NCBI GenBank assembly: GCA_013817025.1
Contig: JACDDK010000091.1
Span: 1-5,113 of the forward strand
Origin: Rubrobacter sp.
GTDB taxonomy: Bacteria > Actinomycetota > Rubrobacteria > Rubrobacterales > Rubrobacteraceae
Length of the DNA: 5,113 nt
Direction: 5' to 3'
The notes under the pieces were generated by a model that saw nothing but the letters and a program-made list of their open reading frames with translations, made no database searches and was not told the origin of the DNA. A program made the translations under genes and the position numbers. Positions 5,052 to 5,113 of the stretch are shown here, one piece after another (position 1 is the first letter of the stretch; the number at the start of each line of letters is the position of its first letter).

Positions 5052-5113
5052 TTATTGCGAGGCCGAGGTTGTTGCTTCGTTGCCGATTTCGGCGTCGACG
5101 GCGGGTTTTAGGG
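5052..5113 (-). CDS. Possible C-terminus of a convergent gene
   Basis: On the minus strand, the frame entering from the right edge encodes LKPAVDAEIGNEATTSASQ and stops at TAA (5054-5052), 17 bases short of the shared terminator stem. Of the three minus-strand frames, this one reads most like a hydrophilic protein tail, and the convergent layout around a symmetrical terminator supports it. With only 19 codons the family cannot be identified, and the call could be wrong. Confidence 0.35.
   Translation of the reverse strand, partial: LKPAVDAEIGNEATTSASQ

Noticed and set aside
1..5113. tRNA, rRNA, CRISPR arrays, insertion sequences or attachment sites
   Set aside because: No cloverleaf-like segments, regularly spaced repeats, transposase motifs or terminal inverted repeats were seen.

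Overview
The window is GC-rich chromosomal DNA with GTG and TTG starts beside strong Shine-Dalgarno sequences. Protein style (single-domain DhaM, actinobacterial-looking DhaL, FGGY kinase) and a sigma-B-like promoter suggest a Gram-positive, probably actinobacterial host; Rubrobacter or a relative would fit. That assignment is inference from sequence style, not a database match.

Layout. From the left edge to 1156 there is a leftward FGGY-family carbohydrate kinase, cut off at its C-terminus. A 228-bp intergenic region (1157-1384) carries two divergent, extended -10-like promoters built on an inverted TGCTATA. Rightward from it run a zinc-dependent medium-chain dehydrogenase (1385-2413), a FucA-like class II aldolase (2441-3103), DhaL (3243-3866) and a single-domain PTS protein DhaM (3866-4255). 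A 200-bp gap holds a puzzling orphan reading frame and then an AT-richer promoter segment. This is followed by a monocistronic bacterioferritin-like four-helix diiron protein (4456-4965), ending at a strong intrinsic terminator (5002-5040). At the right edge, the last 62 bases read on the minus strand as the C-terminus of a convergent gene.

How the genes may work together. Dehydrogenase, sugar kinase and class II aldolase form a logical chain: a polyol is oxidised to a ketose, the ketose is phosphorylated, and the ketose phosphate is cleaved to dihydroxyacetone phosphate plus an aldehyde. DhaL and DhaM are the ADP-carrying and phosphohistidine subunits of the PEP-dependent dihydroxyacetone kinase, but no dhaK (substrate-binding subunit) is visible here. 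Either dhaK lies outside the window, perhaps beyond the left edge, or this DhaLM pair serves another acceptor. The substrate of the pathway cannot be read from the sequence. The ferritin-like gene appears to be an independent stress-regulated unit: upstream of it is GTTTAA, 13 bases, GGGTAA, an excellent match to the known sigma-B general-stress promoter.
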